Position numbers and translations under genes: made by a program | In this document: in pieces, positions 35,170 through 43,968 of the stretch | Layout: each line of letters opens with the position of its first letter | Position numbering within the stretch: the first letter of the stretch is position 1 | DNA from: Streptomyces sp. S.PNR 29 | GTDB lineage: Bacteria > Actinomycetota > Actinomycetes > Streptomycetales > Streptomycetaceae | Assembly (NCBI RefSeq): GCF_030386795.1 | Contig: NZ_JANUQM010000001.1 | Coordinates: 244,363-308,362 of the forward strand | DNA length: 64,000 bases | Direction of reading: 5' to 3' | Notes under the pieces: model-generated | Seen by the model: only the letters and a program-made list of their open reading frames with translations | Database searches by the model: none | What the model was told of the DNA's origin: nothing

Positions 35170-35628
35170 ATGGGTCTCTTCGACAAGCTGGCCGGCACCA
35201 GGTACCCCGACCCCGGTGTCGTACCGCTGCCCGCCGCGGACGTCCGCGCCGCGCTGCTCGTCCTCGACGGCCCGGAGGTGCCGTATCGCATACGCAACGC
35301 GCTTCCCGCGGAGAAGGCCGACCTGGTGGCCGAATGGCAGGTCAGGGAGCTGAGGACGAGGCTCAGGACCCGGATGCGCCTGGTCCCGGAGCACCACGAG
35401 GTACGTGTCCTTGAGGAGAGGTGGGACCTCTCGCCCGACCGCAGCAGGCGGTACGGCCGGGGGCCGACGCCCACGGTGTCCCGGCAGTGGACGTACGAGC
35501 GGGGGCCCGACGGCCGCCGACGCCGGGTCGAGACGTTCCGCTTCGACTCGCGGGAGATGAGCCACTCCCTGCGGAACGCGGTGCTCGACTCGGGCTGGAC
35601 CTGGCGTGGAGTGCTGTTCAGATGGTGA
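35170..35628 (+). CDS. Hypothetical protein, Arg-rich
   Basis: A 152-residue soluble protein with no family I recognise. It starts MGLFDKLAGTRYPDPGVVPL, is rich in Arg (TRLRTRMRL) and ends in a Trp/Arg pattern (DSGWTWRGVLFRW). No signal peptide or membrane segment. The ATG follows the murB stop by 41 nt, so co-transcription is likely. It converges on the deaminase gene with only 24 nt between the two stops. Confidence 0.75.
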   Translation: MGLFDKLAGTRYPDPGVVPLPAADVRAALLVLDGPEVPYRIRNALPAEKADLVAEWQVRELRTRLRTRMRLVPEHHEVRVLEERWDLSPDRSRRYGRGPTPTVSRQWTYERGPDGRRRRVETFRFDSREMSHSLRNAVLDSGWTWRGVLFRW

Positions 35629-35652
35629 CCGGCACCGGTCCGCCGGCGGGGT

Positions 35653-36681
35653 TCAGGCCAGCCAGTCGTCCACCCCCGCCAGCAGCTTCGCCTTCGTGTC
35701 CGTGGGCGCCGCCGAGGCACGGATCGACTGACGGGCCAGCTCCGCGAGCTCCGGGTCCGTGAAGCCGTGATACTCCCGAGCGATCTCGTACTGCGCCGCC
35801 AGACGGGAGCCGAACAGCAGCGGGTCGTCCGCGCCCAGCGCCATCGGCACCCCCGCCTCGAACAGGGTGCGCAGCGGCACGTCCTCCGGCTTCTCGTACA
35901 CACCCAGGGCCACGTTCGACGCGGGGCACACCTCGCACGTCACCCCCCGCTCGGCCAGCCGCTTCAGCAGCCGTGGGTCCTCCGCCGCCCGCACCCCGTG
36001 GCCGATCCGGTTCGCGTCCAGGTCGTCCAGGCAGTCCCGCACCGACGACGGACCGGTCAGCTCCCCGCCGTGCGGCGCCGACAGCAGGCCCCCGTCCCGC
36101 GCGATCGCGAACGCCCGGTCGAAGTCCCGCGCCATTCCCCGCCGCTCGTCGTTCGACAAACCGAACCCGACAACCCCCCGGTCCGCGTACCGCACCGCCA
36201 GCCGCGCCAGCGTGCGCGCGTCCAGCGGATGCTTCATGCGGTTCGCGGCCACCAGCACCCGCATCCCGAGCCCGGTCTCCCGCATCGCGGACTCCACCGC
36301 GTCCAGGATGATCTCCAGCGCCGGGATCAGACCGCCCAGCCGCGGCGCGTACGAGGTCGGGTCCACCTGGATCTCCAGCCACCCCGACCCGTCCCGCAGA
36401 TCCTCCTCCGCCGCCTCCCGCACCAGCCGACGGATGTCCTCCGGCTCCCTCAGGCACGAGCGCGCCGCGTCGTACAGCCGCTGGAAGCGGAACCAGCCCC
36501 GCTCGTCCGTCGCCCGCAGTCTCGGCGGCTCCCCACTGGTCAGCGCGTCGGTCAGGGCCTCGGGCAGACGCACGCCGTACTTGTCGGCCAGCTCCAGCAG
36601 GGTGCCGGACCGCATCGACCCGGTGAAGTGCAGATGCAGATGGGCTTTCGGCAGCTCAGAGACATCACGTACACGCTCCAT
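35653..36681 (-). CDS. Adenosine deaminase family protein
   Basis: A 342-residue metal-dependent deaminase. The zinc ligands are visible: HLHLHFTGS near the N-terminus, His of APHGGEL (normally H-A-G-E), His of RIGHG and the acidic LGADDPLLF motif. The HGGE and ADDP variants and the CPASNVALG segment put it in the wider adenosine/adenine/aminofutalosine deaminase group, so the exact purine substrate is open. ATG start. It is transcribed alone and its 3' end faces the Arg-rich hypothetical gene. Confidence 0.87.
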   Translation of the reverse strand: MERVRDVSELPKAHLHLHFTGSMRSGTLLELADKYGVRLPEALTDALTSGEPPRLRATDERGWFRFQRLYDAARSCLREPEDIRRLVREAAEEDLRDGSGWLEIQVDPTSYAPRLGGLIPALEIILDAVESAMRETGLGMRVLVAANRMKHPLDARTLARLAVRYADRGVVGFGLSNDERRGMARDFDRAFAIARDGGLLSAPHGGELTGPSSVRDCLDDLDANRIGHGVRAAEDPRLLKRLAERGVTCEVCPASNVALGVYEKPEDVPLRTLFEAGVPMALGADDPLLFGSRLAAQYEIAREYHGFTDPELAELARQSIRASAAPTDTKAKLLAGVDDWLA

Positions 36682-36753
36682 CCCAAGATCCTGCCGTACG
36701 CGTCCGGCGCGCCGGTAGCGGTTTCACCGTTAGTGGTCTTGCTCGCACAAACA

Positions 36754-36791
36754 AATGGGGTCACCTCCCGCATTCGGTAGGTGACCCCATT
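36754..36791 (-). terminator. Terminator after aspC
   Basis: A perfect 13-bp stem, AATGGGGTCACCT (36754-36766) with AGGTGACCCCATT (36779-36791). Read on the minus strand it follows the aspC stop and runs into TTTGTTTGTG, a T-rich tail. Confidence 0.92.
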
Positions 36792-36805
36792 CAAGGAAGC
36801 GGACG

Positions 36806-38032
36806 TCAGCCCCTGGCCTCCGCCAGCAGCTTCTGGATCCGGCTCACGCCCTCGACGAGGTCCTCGTCGCCCAGCGCGTACGACAGCCGCAGGTAACCCG
36901 GCGTACCGAACGCCTCACCGGGCACCACCGCGACCTCGGCCTCCTCCAGGATCAGCGCGGCCAGCTCCACGGTGTCCTGCGGACGCCTGCCGCGGATCTC
37001 CTTGCCGATCAGCGCCTTCACCGACGGGTAGGCGTAGAACGCGCCCTCGGGCTCCGGGCACACCACGCCGTCGATCTCGTTGAGCATCCGCACGATCGTC
37101 TTCCGGCGCCGGTCGAAGGCCTCACGCATCGCGGCGACGGCGTCCAGGTCACCGGAGACGGCGGCCAGCGCGGCCACCTGCGCGACGTTCGACACGTTCG
37201 ACGTGGCGTGCGACTGCAGGTTCGTCGCGGCCTTGACGACGTCCTTCGGACCGATGATCCACCCGACCCGCCAGCCGGTCATCGCGTACGTCTTCGCGAC
37301 ACCGTTGACCACGATGCACTTGTCGCGCAGCTCCGGCAGGATCGCCGGCAGCGACGTGAACGTCGCGTCGCCGTAGACCAGGTGCTCGTAGATCTCGTCG
37401 GTCATCACCCACAGCCCGTGCTCGACGGCCCAGCGGCCGATCGCCTCGGCGTCCTCGGCGCTGTAGACCGCGCCGGTCGGGTTCGACGGCGACACGAACA
37501 GGACGACCTTCGTCTTCTCCGTGCGGGCCGCCTCCAGCTGCTCCACGGACACGCGGTAGCCGGTGGTCTCGTCGGCGACCACCTCGACCGGCACGCCACC
37601 GGCGAGACGGATCGACTCGGGGTAGGTCGTCCAGTACGGCGCCGGGACGATGACTTCGTCGCCCGGGTCGAGGATCGCGGCGAAGGCCTCGTAGATGGCC
37701 TGCTTGCCGCCGTTGGTGACCAGGATCTGCGACGGGTCGACCTCGTAATTCGAGTCGCGCAGAGTCTTCGCGGCGATCGCGGCCTTCAGCTCGGGCAGGC
37801 CGCCGGCCGGGGTGTACCGGTGGTACTTCGGGTTCTTGCAGGCCTCGACCGCGGCCTCGACGATGTAGTCCGGCGTCGGGAAGTCGGGCTCACCGGCGCC
37901 GAAGCCGATCACCGGACGCCCGGCGGCCTTGAGGGCCTTGGCCTTGGCGTCCACGGCGAGGGTGGCGGACTCGGAGATCGCGCCGACTCGGGCGGAGACC
38001 CGGCGCTCGGTGGGAGGGGTTGCAGCGCTCAT
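36806..38032 (-). CDS. aspC: Aspartate aminotransferase (type I PLP)
   Basis: A 408-residue PLP aminotransferase of the class Ib aspartate/prephenate group. Landmarks are [41 protein letters not shown], the Schiff-base lysine in [17 protein letters not shown], and the C-terminal YLRLSYAL arginine. It makes aspartate/glutamate (possibly arogenate) by amino exchange. The start at 38032 gives the usual [12 protein letters not shown]-terminus; an ATG three codons upstream is possible. Divergent from tRNA-Trp. Confidence 0.94.
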   Translation of the reverse strand: MSAATPPTERRVSARVGAISESATLAVDAKAKALKAAGRPVIGFGAGEPDFPTPDYIVEAAVEACKNPKYHRYTPAGGLPELKAAIAAKTLRDSNYEVDPSQILVTNGGKQAIYEAFAAILDPGDEVIVPAPYWTTYPESIRLAGGVPVEVVADETTGYRVSVEQLEAARTEKTKVVLFVSPSNPTGAVYSAEDAEAIGRWAVEHGLWVMTDEIYEHLVYGDATFTSLPAILPELRDKCIVVNGVAKTYAMTGWRVGWIIGPKDVVKAATNLQSHATSNVSNVAQVAALAAVSGDLDAVAAMREAFDRRRKTIVRMLNEIDGVVCPEPEGAFYAYPSVKALIGKEIRGRRPQDTVELAALILEEAEVAVVPGEAFGTPGYLRLSYALGDEDLVEGVSRIQKLLAEARG

Positions 38033-38178
38033 GGACCCCATGGTTTCAGACAGGAAACCTGCGCGGCACGCGGGTTTCACGGACTGAACAGGACCGGGCA
38101 GACCCCTGAACAACAGTCCGGATCGGCCCCGCGGGCAGGCGATCTTCCGCCAGGCAGGGCCCCCACCGCCCCTTTCTG

Positions 38179-38208
38179 TTCGACGCCCGGCCCAAGACCA
38201 CGTACACT
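38179..38208 (+). promoter_or_regulatory. Candidate promoter upstream of tRNA-Trp/secE
   Basis: TTCGAC (38179-38184), an 18-nt spacer and TACACT (38203-38208), 84 nt before tRNA-Trp. The -10 is good. Confidence 0.4.
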
Positions 38209-38291
38209 CTCACCTCGTTGGCCTTCAGCAGCCGCGCTCGCACGGTGCACACCAAGCATCCGAGTGGATGCGGTACGTTGGGGACACACAA

Positions 38292-38364
38292 AGGGTCGTA
38301 GCTCAATTGGTAGAGCACTGGTCTCCAAAACCAGCGGTTGGGGGTTCAAGTCCCTCCGGCCCTG
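38292..38364 (+). tRNA. tRNA-Trp (CCA)
   Basis: A 73-nt tRNA with acceptor AGGGTCG/CGGCCCT (one G-T pair), anticodon loop CTCCAAA (anticodon CCA) and T-loop TTCAAGT. It directly precedes secE, a common order in bacteria. Confidence 0.97.
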
Positions 38365-38472
38365 CTACACACACCTTCGCCAGGATGTGTGCGCATGTAC
38401 GTACAGCATTGCACCGCCGTGCGGCTCAGACCGGGCGCGGCACGGCCACGACCCGGAATCAGGTGAGGACGA

Positions 38473-38760
38473 GTGACGGACGCCGTGGGCTCCATCGACA
38501 TGCCTGATGCCCAGGACGAGGCGCCGGAGTCCAAGAAGAAGGCCCGCAAGGGTGGCAAGCGTGCCAAGAAAGGCCCGCTGAAGCGCCTCGCGCTTTTCTA
38601 CCGCCAGATCGTCGCCGAGCTCCGCAAGGTCGTCTGGCCGACGCGCAGCCAGCTGACGACGTACACGACCGTGGTGATCATCTTCGTCGTCATCATGATC
38701 GGCCTGGTGACCGTGATTGACTATGGACTCAGCCACGCCGCCAAGTACGTCTTCGGCTGA
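38473..38760 (+). CDS. secE: Preprotein translocase subunit SecE
   Basis: A 95-residue SecE with a Lys-rich cytoplasmic N-terminus (ESKKKARKGGKRAKKGPLKR), the amphipathic helix FYRQIVAELRKVVWPTRSQL that clamps SecY, and a single membrane helix (TTVVIIFVVIMIGLVTVI). This is the short one-helix form normal outside Enterobacteria. GTG start with a GAGG-type site. Followed by nusG after 81 nt. Confidence 0.95.
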   Translation: MTDAVGSIDMPDAQDEAPESKKKARKGGKRAKKGPLKRLALFYRQIVAELRKVVWPTRSQLTTYTTVVIIFVVIMIGLVTVIDYGLSHAAKYVFG

Positions 38761-38841
38761 GCCCAGAGCGAAGAGCGCCGAGATGCCCCGGCGCTCCTTT
38801 CGCATGTTCCACCCCTATGTATCCAGGAAGAAGCAGCCACC

Positions 38842-39654
38842 GTGTCTGACCCGAACGTGAACGACGCCATCGAGCCGGTCGAGTCCGTCGAGGACGAGCT
38901 CGACACCGTCGAGGGCGCGGACAGCGAGGACACCGAGGCCTCCGCCGAGGTCGAGGCTGCCGACGCCGTCGCGGACGAGACCGCCGCAGCGGAGGCCGAG
39001 GGCGAGGAAGAGATCGAGGAAGAGGTCGAGGACGACCGCGACCCGATCGAGAAGCTCCGCGAGGAGCTGCGGACCCTGCCCGGCGAGTGGTACGTCATCC
39101 ACACCTACGCCGGCTACGAGAACCGCGTGAAGACCAACCTGGAGCAGCGCGCCGTCTCGCTGAACGTCGAGGACTACATCTTCCAGGCCGAAGTGCCGCA
39201 GGAGGAGGTCGTCCAGATCAAGAACGGCGACCGCAAGACGATCAAGCAGAACAAGCTGCCGGGTTACGTCCTCGTCCGCATGGACCTGACCAACGAGTCC
39301 TGGGGCGTCGTCCGCAACACCCCCGGCGTCACCGGCTTCGTGGGCAACGCCTACGACCCGTACCCGCTGACGCTGGACGAGATCGTCAAGATGCTCGCCC
39401 CCGAGGCCGAGGAGAAGGCCGCCCGCGAGGCCGCGGAGGCCGAGGGCAAGCCGGCTCCGCAGCGCAAGGTCGAGGTCCAGGTGCTGGACTTCGAGGTCGG
39501 CGACTCGGTCACCGTCACCGACGGCCCGTTCGCCACGCTGCAGGCCACGATCAACGAGATCAACCCCGACTCGAAGAAGGTCAAGGGCCTGGTCGAGATC
39601 TTCGGCCGCGAGACGCCGGTCGAGCTCTCCTTCGACCAGATCCAGAAGAACTGA
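38842..39654 (+). CDS. nusG: Transcription termination/antitermination factor NusG
   Basis: A 270-residue NusG. The first ~80 residues are an acidic extension typical of actinobacteria and absent from E. coli NusG (181 residues). The NGN domain starts at [19 protein letters not shown] and the KOW domain at [19 protein letters not shown]. It binds RNA polymerase clamp and links transcription to Rho and ribosomes. GTG start. A terminator-like hairpin separates it from rplK. Confidence 0.95.
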   Translation: MSDPNVNDAIEPVESVEDELDTVEGADSEDTEASAEVEAADAVADETAAAEAEGEEEIEEEVEDDRDPIEKLREELRTLPGEWYVIHTYAGYENRVKTNLEQRAVSLNVEDYIFQAEVPQEEVVQIKNGDRKTIKQNKLPGYVLVRMDLTNESWGVVRNTPGVTGFVGNAYDPYPLTLDEIVKMLAPEAEEKAAREAAEAEGKPAPQRKVEVQVLDFEVGDSVTVTDGPFATLQATINEINPDSKKVKGLVEIFGRETPVELSFDQIQKN

Positions 39655-39680
39655 CCCCTTCCGGCGACAGAGCCACCGGA

Positions 39681-39713
39681 CAGGTCAGACGGGCTCACAG
39701 TCTGTCTGACCTG
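39681..39713 (+). terminator. Terminator between nusG and rplK
   Basis: A perfect 10-bp stem CAGGTCAGAC (39681-39690) with GTCTGACCTG (39704-39713), followed by CTCGGTTTTTAG. It closes the secE-nusG unit. Confidence 0.9.
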
Positions 39714-39805
39714 CTCGGTTTTTAGCCGCGCGAGCCTACCCGTTAGGGTTGTGCGGTTGCCTTCGGGCACTCGGAAATCAACAGAGAAACGGGAGAGGAC
39801 CCGGA

Positions 39806-40240
39806 ATGCCTCCCAAGAAGAAGAAGGTCACGGGGCTCATCAAGCTCCAGATCCAGGCCGGTGCCGCCAACCCGGCCCCGCCGGTCGGCCCCGCGCTGGG
39901 TCAGCACGGCGTGAACATCATGGAGTTCTGCAAGGCCTACAACGCCGCGACCGAGTCGCAGCGCGGTTGGGTCATCCCGGTGGAGATCACGGTCTACGAG
40001 GACCGCTCCTTCACCTTCATCACCAAGACCCCGCCGGCCGCCAAGATGATCCTCAAGGCCGCGGGCATTGAGAAGGGCTCCGGCGAGCCGCACAAGACCA
40101 AGGTCGCCAAGATCACCCGCGACCAGGTCCGCGAGATCGCCCAGACGAAGATGCCCGACCTCAACGCCAACGACCTGGACGCCGCCGAGAAGATCATCGC
40201 CGGCACCGCCCGTTCCATGGGCGTCACGGTCGAGGGCTGA
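39806..40240 (+). CDS. rplK: 50S ribosomal protein L11
   Basis: A 144-residue L11 with the proline-rich linker ([21 protein letters not shown]) that is the thiostrepton target region, and the RNA-binding C-terminal domain. It is needed for RelA-dependent ppGpp synthesis in Streptomyces. The ATG has a GGGAGAGGA site. A TAGGGT -10-like box at 39744-39749 with a weak TTTAGC -35 may give rplK-rplA its own promoter. Confidence 0.97.
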   Translation: MPPKKKKVTGLIKLQIQAGAANPAPPVGPALGQHGVNIMEFCKAYNAATESQRGWVIPVEITVYEDRSFTFITKTPPAAKMILKAAGIEKGSGEPHKTKVAKITRDQVREIAQTKMPDLNANDLDAAEKIIAGTARSMGVTVEG

Positions 40241-40318
40241 GCCCCAACCTCGTAAGCCAACCCGTGGCAGGGCCTGCTCGGCCCGGACCACGACTCCTAG
40301 AACACACAGGAGCTTTCA

Positions 40319-41044
40319 GTGAGCAAGCGCAGCAAGTCCCTTCGCGCTGCGGACGCCAAGATCGACCGGGAGAAGCTCTACGCCCCGCTCGAGGCCGTCC
40401 GTCTCGCCAAGGAGACCTCCACGACCAAGTTCGACGGCACCGTCGAGGTCGCCCTGCGTCTGGGCGTCGACCCGCGCAAGGCCGACCAGATGGTCCGTGG
40501 CACCGTGAACCTTCCGCACGGCACCGGTAAGACCGCCCGGGTCCTGGTCTTCGCGACCGGCGACCGTGCCGAGGCCGCGCGTGCCGCGGGCGCCGACATC
40601 GTCGGTGCCGACGAGCTGATCGACGAGGTGTCGAAGGGCCGCCTGGACTTCGACGCGGTCGTCGCCACCCCGGACCTCATGGGCAAGGTCGGCCGCCTCG
40701 GCCGCGTGCTCGGTCCCCGTGGTCTGATGCCGAACCCCAAGACCGGCACCGTGACCCCGGACGTCGCCAAGGCTGTCACCGACATCAAGGGCGGCAAGAT
40801 CGAGTTCCGCGTCGACAAGCACTCGAACCTGCACTTCATCATCGGCAAGACGTCGTTCGACGACAGCAAGCTGGTGGAGAACTACGGCGCGGCGATCGAG
40901 GAGATCCTCCGTCTGAAGCCGTCCGCCGCCAAGGGCCGCTACATCAAGAAGGCCGCCATCACCACCACGATGGGCCCCGGCATCCCGGTCGACCCGAACC
41001 GCACCCGCAACCTCCTCGTCGAGGAGGACCCGGCGGCGGTCTGA
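40319..41044 (+). CDS. rplA: 50S ribosomal protein L1
   Basis: A 241-residue L1 with [16 protein letters not shown], the [22 protein letters not shown] block and [20 protein letters not shown], the L1 signature. L1 typically represses its own operon by binding the rplK leader. GTG start with AGGAGC upstream, 78 nt after rplK. Followed by a strong terminator. Confidence 0.97.
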   Translation: MSKRSKSLRAADAKIDREKLYAPLEAVRLAKETSTTKFDGTVEVALRLGVDPRKADQMVRGTVNLPHGTGKTARVLVFATGDRAEAARAAGADIVGADELIDEVSKGRLDFDAVVATPDLMGKVGRLGRVLGPRGLMPNPKTGTVTPDVAKAVTDIKGGKIEFRVDKHSNLHFIIGKTSFDDSKLVENYGAAIEEILRLKPSAAKGRYIKKAAITTTMGPGIPVDPNRTRNLLVEEDPAAV

Positions 41045-41070
41045 GCCTGACGGCTCACCTCAACCGGTCA

Positions 41071-41102
41071 CAGGCCCCGCACCTTCCGAGGTGCGGGGCC
41101 TG
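41071..41102 (+). terminator. Terminator after rplA
   Basis: A perfect 13-bp stem CAGGCCCCGCACC (41071-41083) with GGTGCGGGGCCTG (41090-41102), 6-nt loop, and TTCCCTTTTTCCC tail. Confidence 0.95.
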
Positions 41103-41113
41103 TTCCCTTTTTC

Positions 41114-41188
41114 CCTGCGGGTGGTTTCCCCTGCGGGTGGTTTCCCCTGCGGGTGGTTTCCGCTGCGGGTGTTTTCCCCTACGGGTGT
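41114..41188. repeat. 16-bp tandem repeat, five copies
   Basis: Units of CTGCGGGTGGTTTCCC recur with an exact 16-bp period (CTGCGGG at 41115, 41131, 41147, 41163 and CTACGGG at 41179); the last two are worn. The array lies between the rplA terminator and the lipoprotein gene. There are no unique spacers, so it is not CRISPR. Confidence 0.92.
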
Positions 41189-41246
41189 CGCTGATCTGCG
41201 TTAGCGTCGAGACAGGGGACCCCCAGGGGTCGTGAGGGGGGTATGG

Positions 41247-42071
41247 ATGAAGAGCACGACCGTGCGCCGCGTGGCCCTCTCGATCGCGGTGGCGACCGCG
41301 CTGGCACCGACGGCGGCCTGCACCTCCTCCGGCAGTCCGGGCGGCCATGCCAGGCCCACAGCGGCCCTGATCGCCGCCGAACGGTCCACCCGGAAGGCCG
41401 ACTCGGCACGCGTCGAGTCCACGACGGTGATGGGCTCGATGATGTCCATGACGGCCACCGGTGCCCTCCGCTGGGGCCACGGCACCACCGGCACGCTCAC
41501 CATCACCTACACCCGTGGCACCATGGCCGACGCCATGCGCCGGCTCGGCACCACGTCGATGGAGGCCCGCTACCTCCCCGACGCCTACTACGCCCGCATG
41601 GGGGAGAAGTTCGCCGAGGAGGCGGGCGGCAGGCACTGGGTCCGGTACGCGTACGACGACCTCGAACGCCTCGCGGGCGGTACCGGGGTGCAGCTCGTGG
41701 ACCAGATGCGGAACACCACGCCGAACCAGTCGGTGAAGCTCCTGCTGGCCTCCCGGGACGTCAGGAAGGCCGGCGAGGAGGAGATACGCGGCCGGCACAC
41801 CACGCACTACTCGGGCACGGTCGACGTGGCCGACCTCACGGCGCCCGATCTGAAGAAGCGGTTCGAACAGGCCGGCGTGACCACGCAGACCGTCGACATC
41901 TGGGTCGACGACCGCGACCTGCTGGTCAAGAAGGTGGAGAAGGGCCAGGTGGCGACCGGCCTGCTGACCCAGACGGCGTACTACAGCGACTACGGCGTGA
42001 AGGTCGCCGCCGAGAGGCCACCGGCCGGCGACACCCAGGACTTCAGGAAGCTGCTGGAGAAGCGCCACTGA
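41247..42071 (+). CDS. Lipoprotein (LppX/LprG-like)
   Basis: A 274-residue exported lipoprotein. The N-terminus has a basic start (MKSTTVRR), a hydrophobic core and a lipobox ending in TAAC with Cys25 for lipidation. The mature part (beta-rich, with RVESTTVMGSMM, LLLASRDVRKAG and HYSGTVDVADL) resembles the LppX/LprAFG fold that carries lipids across the actinobacterial envelope, though the resemblance is by pattern only. The ATG follows GAGGGGGG. It has its own position between two ribosomal protein transcripts, as in other Streptomyces. Confidence 0.85.
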   Translation: MKSTTVRRVALSIAVATALAPTAACTSSGSPGGHARPTAALIAAERSTRKADSARVESTTVMGSMMSMTATGALRWGHGTTGTLTITYTRGTMADAMRRLGTTSMEARYLPDAYYARMGEKFAEEAGGRHWVRYAYDDLERLAGGTGVQLVDQMRNTTPNQSVKLLLASRDVRKAGEEEIRGRHTTHYSGTVDVADLTAPDLKKRFEQAGVTTQTVDIWVDDRDLLVKKVEKGQVATGLLTQTAYYSDYGVKVAAERPPAGDTQDFRKLLEKRH

Positions 42072-42088
42072 GGCCCGTACGGGCGGAT

Positions 42089-42118
42089 TTGCCTGACGGC
42101 GATCCGGTCCCGTACTCT
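42089..42118 (+). promoter_or_regulatory. Candidate rplJ-rplL promoter
   Basis: TTGCCT (42089-42094), 18-nt spacer, TACTCT (42113-42118). This would start a leader of about 235 nt before rplJ. Confidence 0.55.
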
Positions 42119-42124
42119 CCTACA

Positions 42125-42360
42125 GAAGCCAAAGACCGCTGGTCGTTGCCGTGCGCTCGTACGAGGGTGCGGTGGCCGAAGGATCCGCTGAACTGCGGAC
42201 GACCCGCGCAGGTGACAGTGGAAGAGCTCCCGGAGCATGTGCGTCCTCGTGCGTGCGGCCGGTCGAGTCCGCCCCGTGCGCCTGCGCCGGGGCGTTTCGT
42301 TTTCCCCAGTCCTCCTTCGGGTCCGCGCGGTCCGAATCACCCGGAAGGAGGCCGAGGCTC
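42125..42360 (+). promoter_or_regulatory. Ribosomal protein L10 leader of rplJL
   Basis: The long untranslated leader of rplJ. It holds several complementary segments (for example GCCAAAGACCGCTGGTCGTTG near its 5' end, quoted up to 20 bases: GCCAAAGACCGCTGGTCGTT) and AGGTGACAGTGGAAGAGC, of the kind conserved in actinobacterial L10 leaders that bind the L10-L7/L12 complex. It ends in a hairpin with a T-rich tail (42270-42303). Autogenous control is known for the family; the fold here is my reading. Confidence 0.55.
42270..42303 (+). terminator. Putative attenuator in the rplJ leader
   Basis: CGCCCCG (42270-42276) pairs with CGGGGCG (42288-42294), followed directly by TTTCGTTTT. It lies 57 nt before rplJ, inside its leader, so it is more likely a regulated attenuator than an operon end. 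Confidence 0.6.
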
Positions 42361-42891
42361 ATGGCGAGGCCTGACAAGGTCGATGCCGTCGAGGAGATGC
42401 GGGACAAGTTCCGCAACTCCAACGCTGCTGTCGTTACCGCGTACACCGGTCTCACCGTCGCGCAGCTCAAGCAGCTGCGTCGTTCACTCGGTGAGAACGC
42501 TCAGTACCGTGTGGTGAAGAACACGCTGACGAAGATCGCGGCCAAGGAGGCCGGGATCACCACGCTCGACGAATTCTTCGCGGGTTCGTCGGCCGTCGCC
42601 TTCGTGACCGGTGACCCGGTCGAGGCGGCGAAGGGTCTGCGTGATTTCGCCAAGGACAACCCGAATCTCGTCATCAAGGGCGGTGTCCTTGACGGCAAGG
42701 CGCTGTCCGCCGACGAGATCAAGAAGCTTGCGGACCTCGAGTCCCGCGAGGTTCTGCTCTCCAAGCTGGCCGGTGCCATGAAGGGCAAGCAGTCCCAGGC
42801 TGCCTCTGTCTTCCAGGCGCTGCCGTCGAAGCTCGTCCGCACCGTGGACGCGCTCCGTGCCAAGCAGGACGAGCAGGGCGGTGCCGAGTAA
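42361..42891 (+). CDS. rplJ: 50S ribosomal protein L10
   Basis: A 176-residue L10. It has the N-terminal rRNA-binding region ([36 protein letters not shown]) and a C-terminal helix ([20 protein letters not shown]) that carries L7/L12 dimers. The ATG follows AAGGAGG. With L7/L12 it forms the ribosomal stalk and represses its own leader. Confidence 0.97.
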   Translation: MARPDKVDAVEEMRDKFRNSNAAVVTAYTGLTVAQLKQLRRSLGENAQYRVVKNTLTKIAAKEAGITTLDEFFAGSSAVAFVTGDPVEAAKGLRDFAKDNPNLVIKGGVLDGKALSADEIKKLADLESREVLLSKLAGAMKGKQSQAASVFQALPSKLVRTVDALRAKQDEQGGAE

Positions 42892-43006
42892 CTCGGCTCG
42901 CACTCCGGCCGCCGCTGCCTGAACGCGGAGGCCGTCGCGGGCCAGACGTACGCCCGCCACACATGTACATCCGGCACCTGCCGATTTAGTGGAAGGACCC
43001 GCCACC

Positions 43007-43396
43007 ATGGCGAAGCTCACCCAGGACGAGCTGCTTGCCCAGTTCGAGGAGATGACCCTCATCGAGCTCTCCGAGTTCGTGAAGGCCTTCGAGGAGAAGT
43101 TCGACGTCACCGCCGCCGCGGCCGCCCCGGTCGTCGTCGCCGGTGGTGCCGCCGGTGGCGCTGCCGCCGAGGCCGAGCCCGAGAAGGACGAGTTCGACGT
43201 CATCCTCACCGGTGCCGGCGACAAGAAGATCCAGGTCATCAAGGTCGTGCGCGAGCTGACCTCCCTGGGCCTGAAGGAGGCCAAGGACCTGGTCGACGGT
43301 GCGCCGAAGCCGGTTCTGGAGAAGGTCAACAAGGAGGCCGCGGACAAGGCCAAGGAGTCCCTCGAGGGCGCCGGTGCCTCCGTCGAGGTCAAGTAA
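43007..43396 (+). CDS. rplL: 50S ribosomal protein L7/L12
   Basis: A 129-residue L7/L12: N-terminal dimer domain ([20 protein letters not shown]), an Ala/Gly hinge, and the C-terminal factor-binding domain ending in GAGASVEVK with the [19 protein letters not shown] helix. It recruits EF-Tu and EF-G, which are encoded downstream in this window. ATG with AAGGA upstream. Followed by a hairpin. Confidence 0.97.
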   Translation: MAKLTQDELLAQFEEMTLIELSEFVKAFEEKFDVTAAAAAPVVVAGGAAGGAAAEAEPEKDEFDVILTGAGDKKIQVIKVVRELTSLGLKEAKDLVDGAPKPVLEKVNKEAADKAKESLEGAGASVEVK

Positions 43397-43472
43397 GACC
43401 TCACGGGTCCGCGCCAGGACCTTCGCGCAGGCTGAAACGGCCCCCTGGGGGCTGTAACGCTCACGCACCGAG

Positions 43473-43500
43473 GAGCGATCATCCATCCGGGTGGTCGCTC
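43473..43500 (+). terminator. Terminator after rplL
   Basis: GAGCGATCATCC (43473-43484) pairs with GGGTGGTCGCTC (43489-43500), including G-T pairs, around ATCC. A short TTCGGCGTTC follows. Confidence 0.8.
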
Positions 43501-43532
43501 TTCGGCGTTCCCGGGGCCCGGCCATGGTTGCC

Positions 43533-43560
43533 TTGCGCTCGCGTACGCGAGGGGTATGGT
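43533..43560 (+). promoter_or_regulatory. Candidate upstream rpoBC promoter
   Basis: TTGCGC (43533-43538), a 16-nt spacer and TATGGT (43555-43560), just after the rplL terminator. It is weaker than the downstream candidate. Confidence 0.35.
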
Positions 43561-43763
43561 GATCTTCGTTCTGTCTCCGGCCGCCCCGGGTCCGGGCAAC
43601 GGGGCCTTGACGAACCGCACGCAGCGCGCAATTCTCAGGACGCGTCGTCACAACGGTCCGAATCCGAGGCATGGATCGACGACGAAGAGGGCAGTATCAA
43701 CGTGCGTTGAGGGCAAGCATGCCGAGGGCGTTGAGAACAACGAGGGTCGCGAAAAACCCGCAC

Positions 43764-43792
43764 TGGACATCAGTGTGCCAAGTGGCTACACT
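43764..43792 (+). promoter_or_regulatory. Probable main rpoBC promoter
   Basis: TGGACA (43764-43769), a 17-nt spacer and TACACT (43787-43792), about 170 nt before the rpoB start. It lies in the 572-nt gap between rplL and rpoB, which otherwise holds the rplL terminator, a weaker promoter and no gene I can support. Confidence 0.65.
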
Positions 43793-43968
43793 GACCCTTT
43801 GCGCTGCCTGTTAGCTGCTCCCTGCCCGTCACCAGGGGCATGCCCTCACTTGAGCACAGACGACCGAACCGTCCTTGATCAGGTATCTGACCTGGGATTT
43901 CCGTCTCTGTGTACGGGAGAGGGACCGGTACGCGCGTAGTGAGTCCGAGCCCTCGGAAGGACCCCCTC

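Noticed and set aside
41114-41188. Considered as a CRISPR array
   Set aside because: Units abut each other with no unique spacers, and no cas genes are near.
41055-42068. Open frame antisense to the lipoprotein gene
   Set aside because: It extends through the 16-bp repeat array and has no motif. The sense gene has a clear lipobox and ribosome site.
43556-43939. Open frame of 127 codons in the rpoB upstream region
   Set aside because: No ribosome site, poor codon bias, and it contains the probable rpoBC promoter; best read as untranslated leader.
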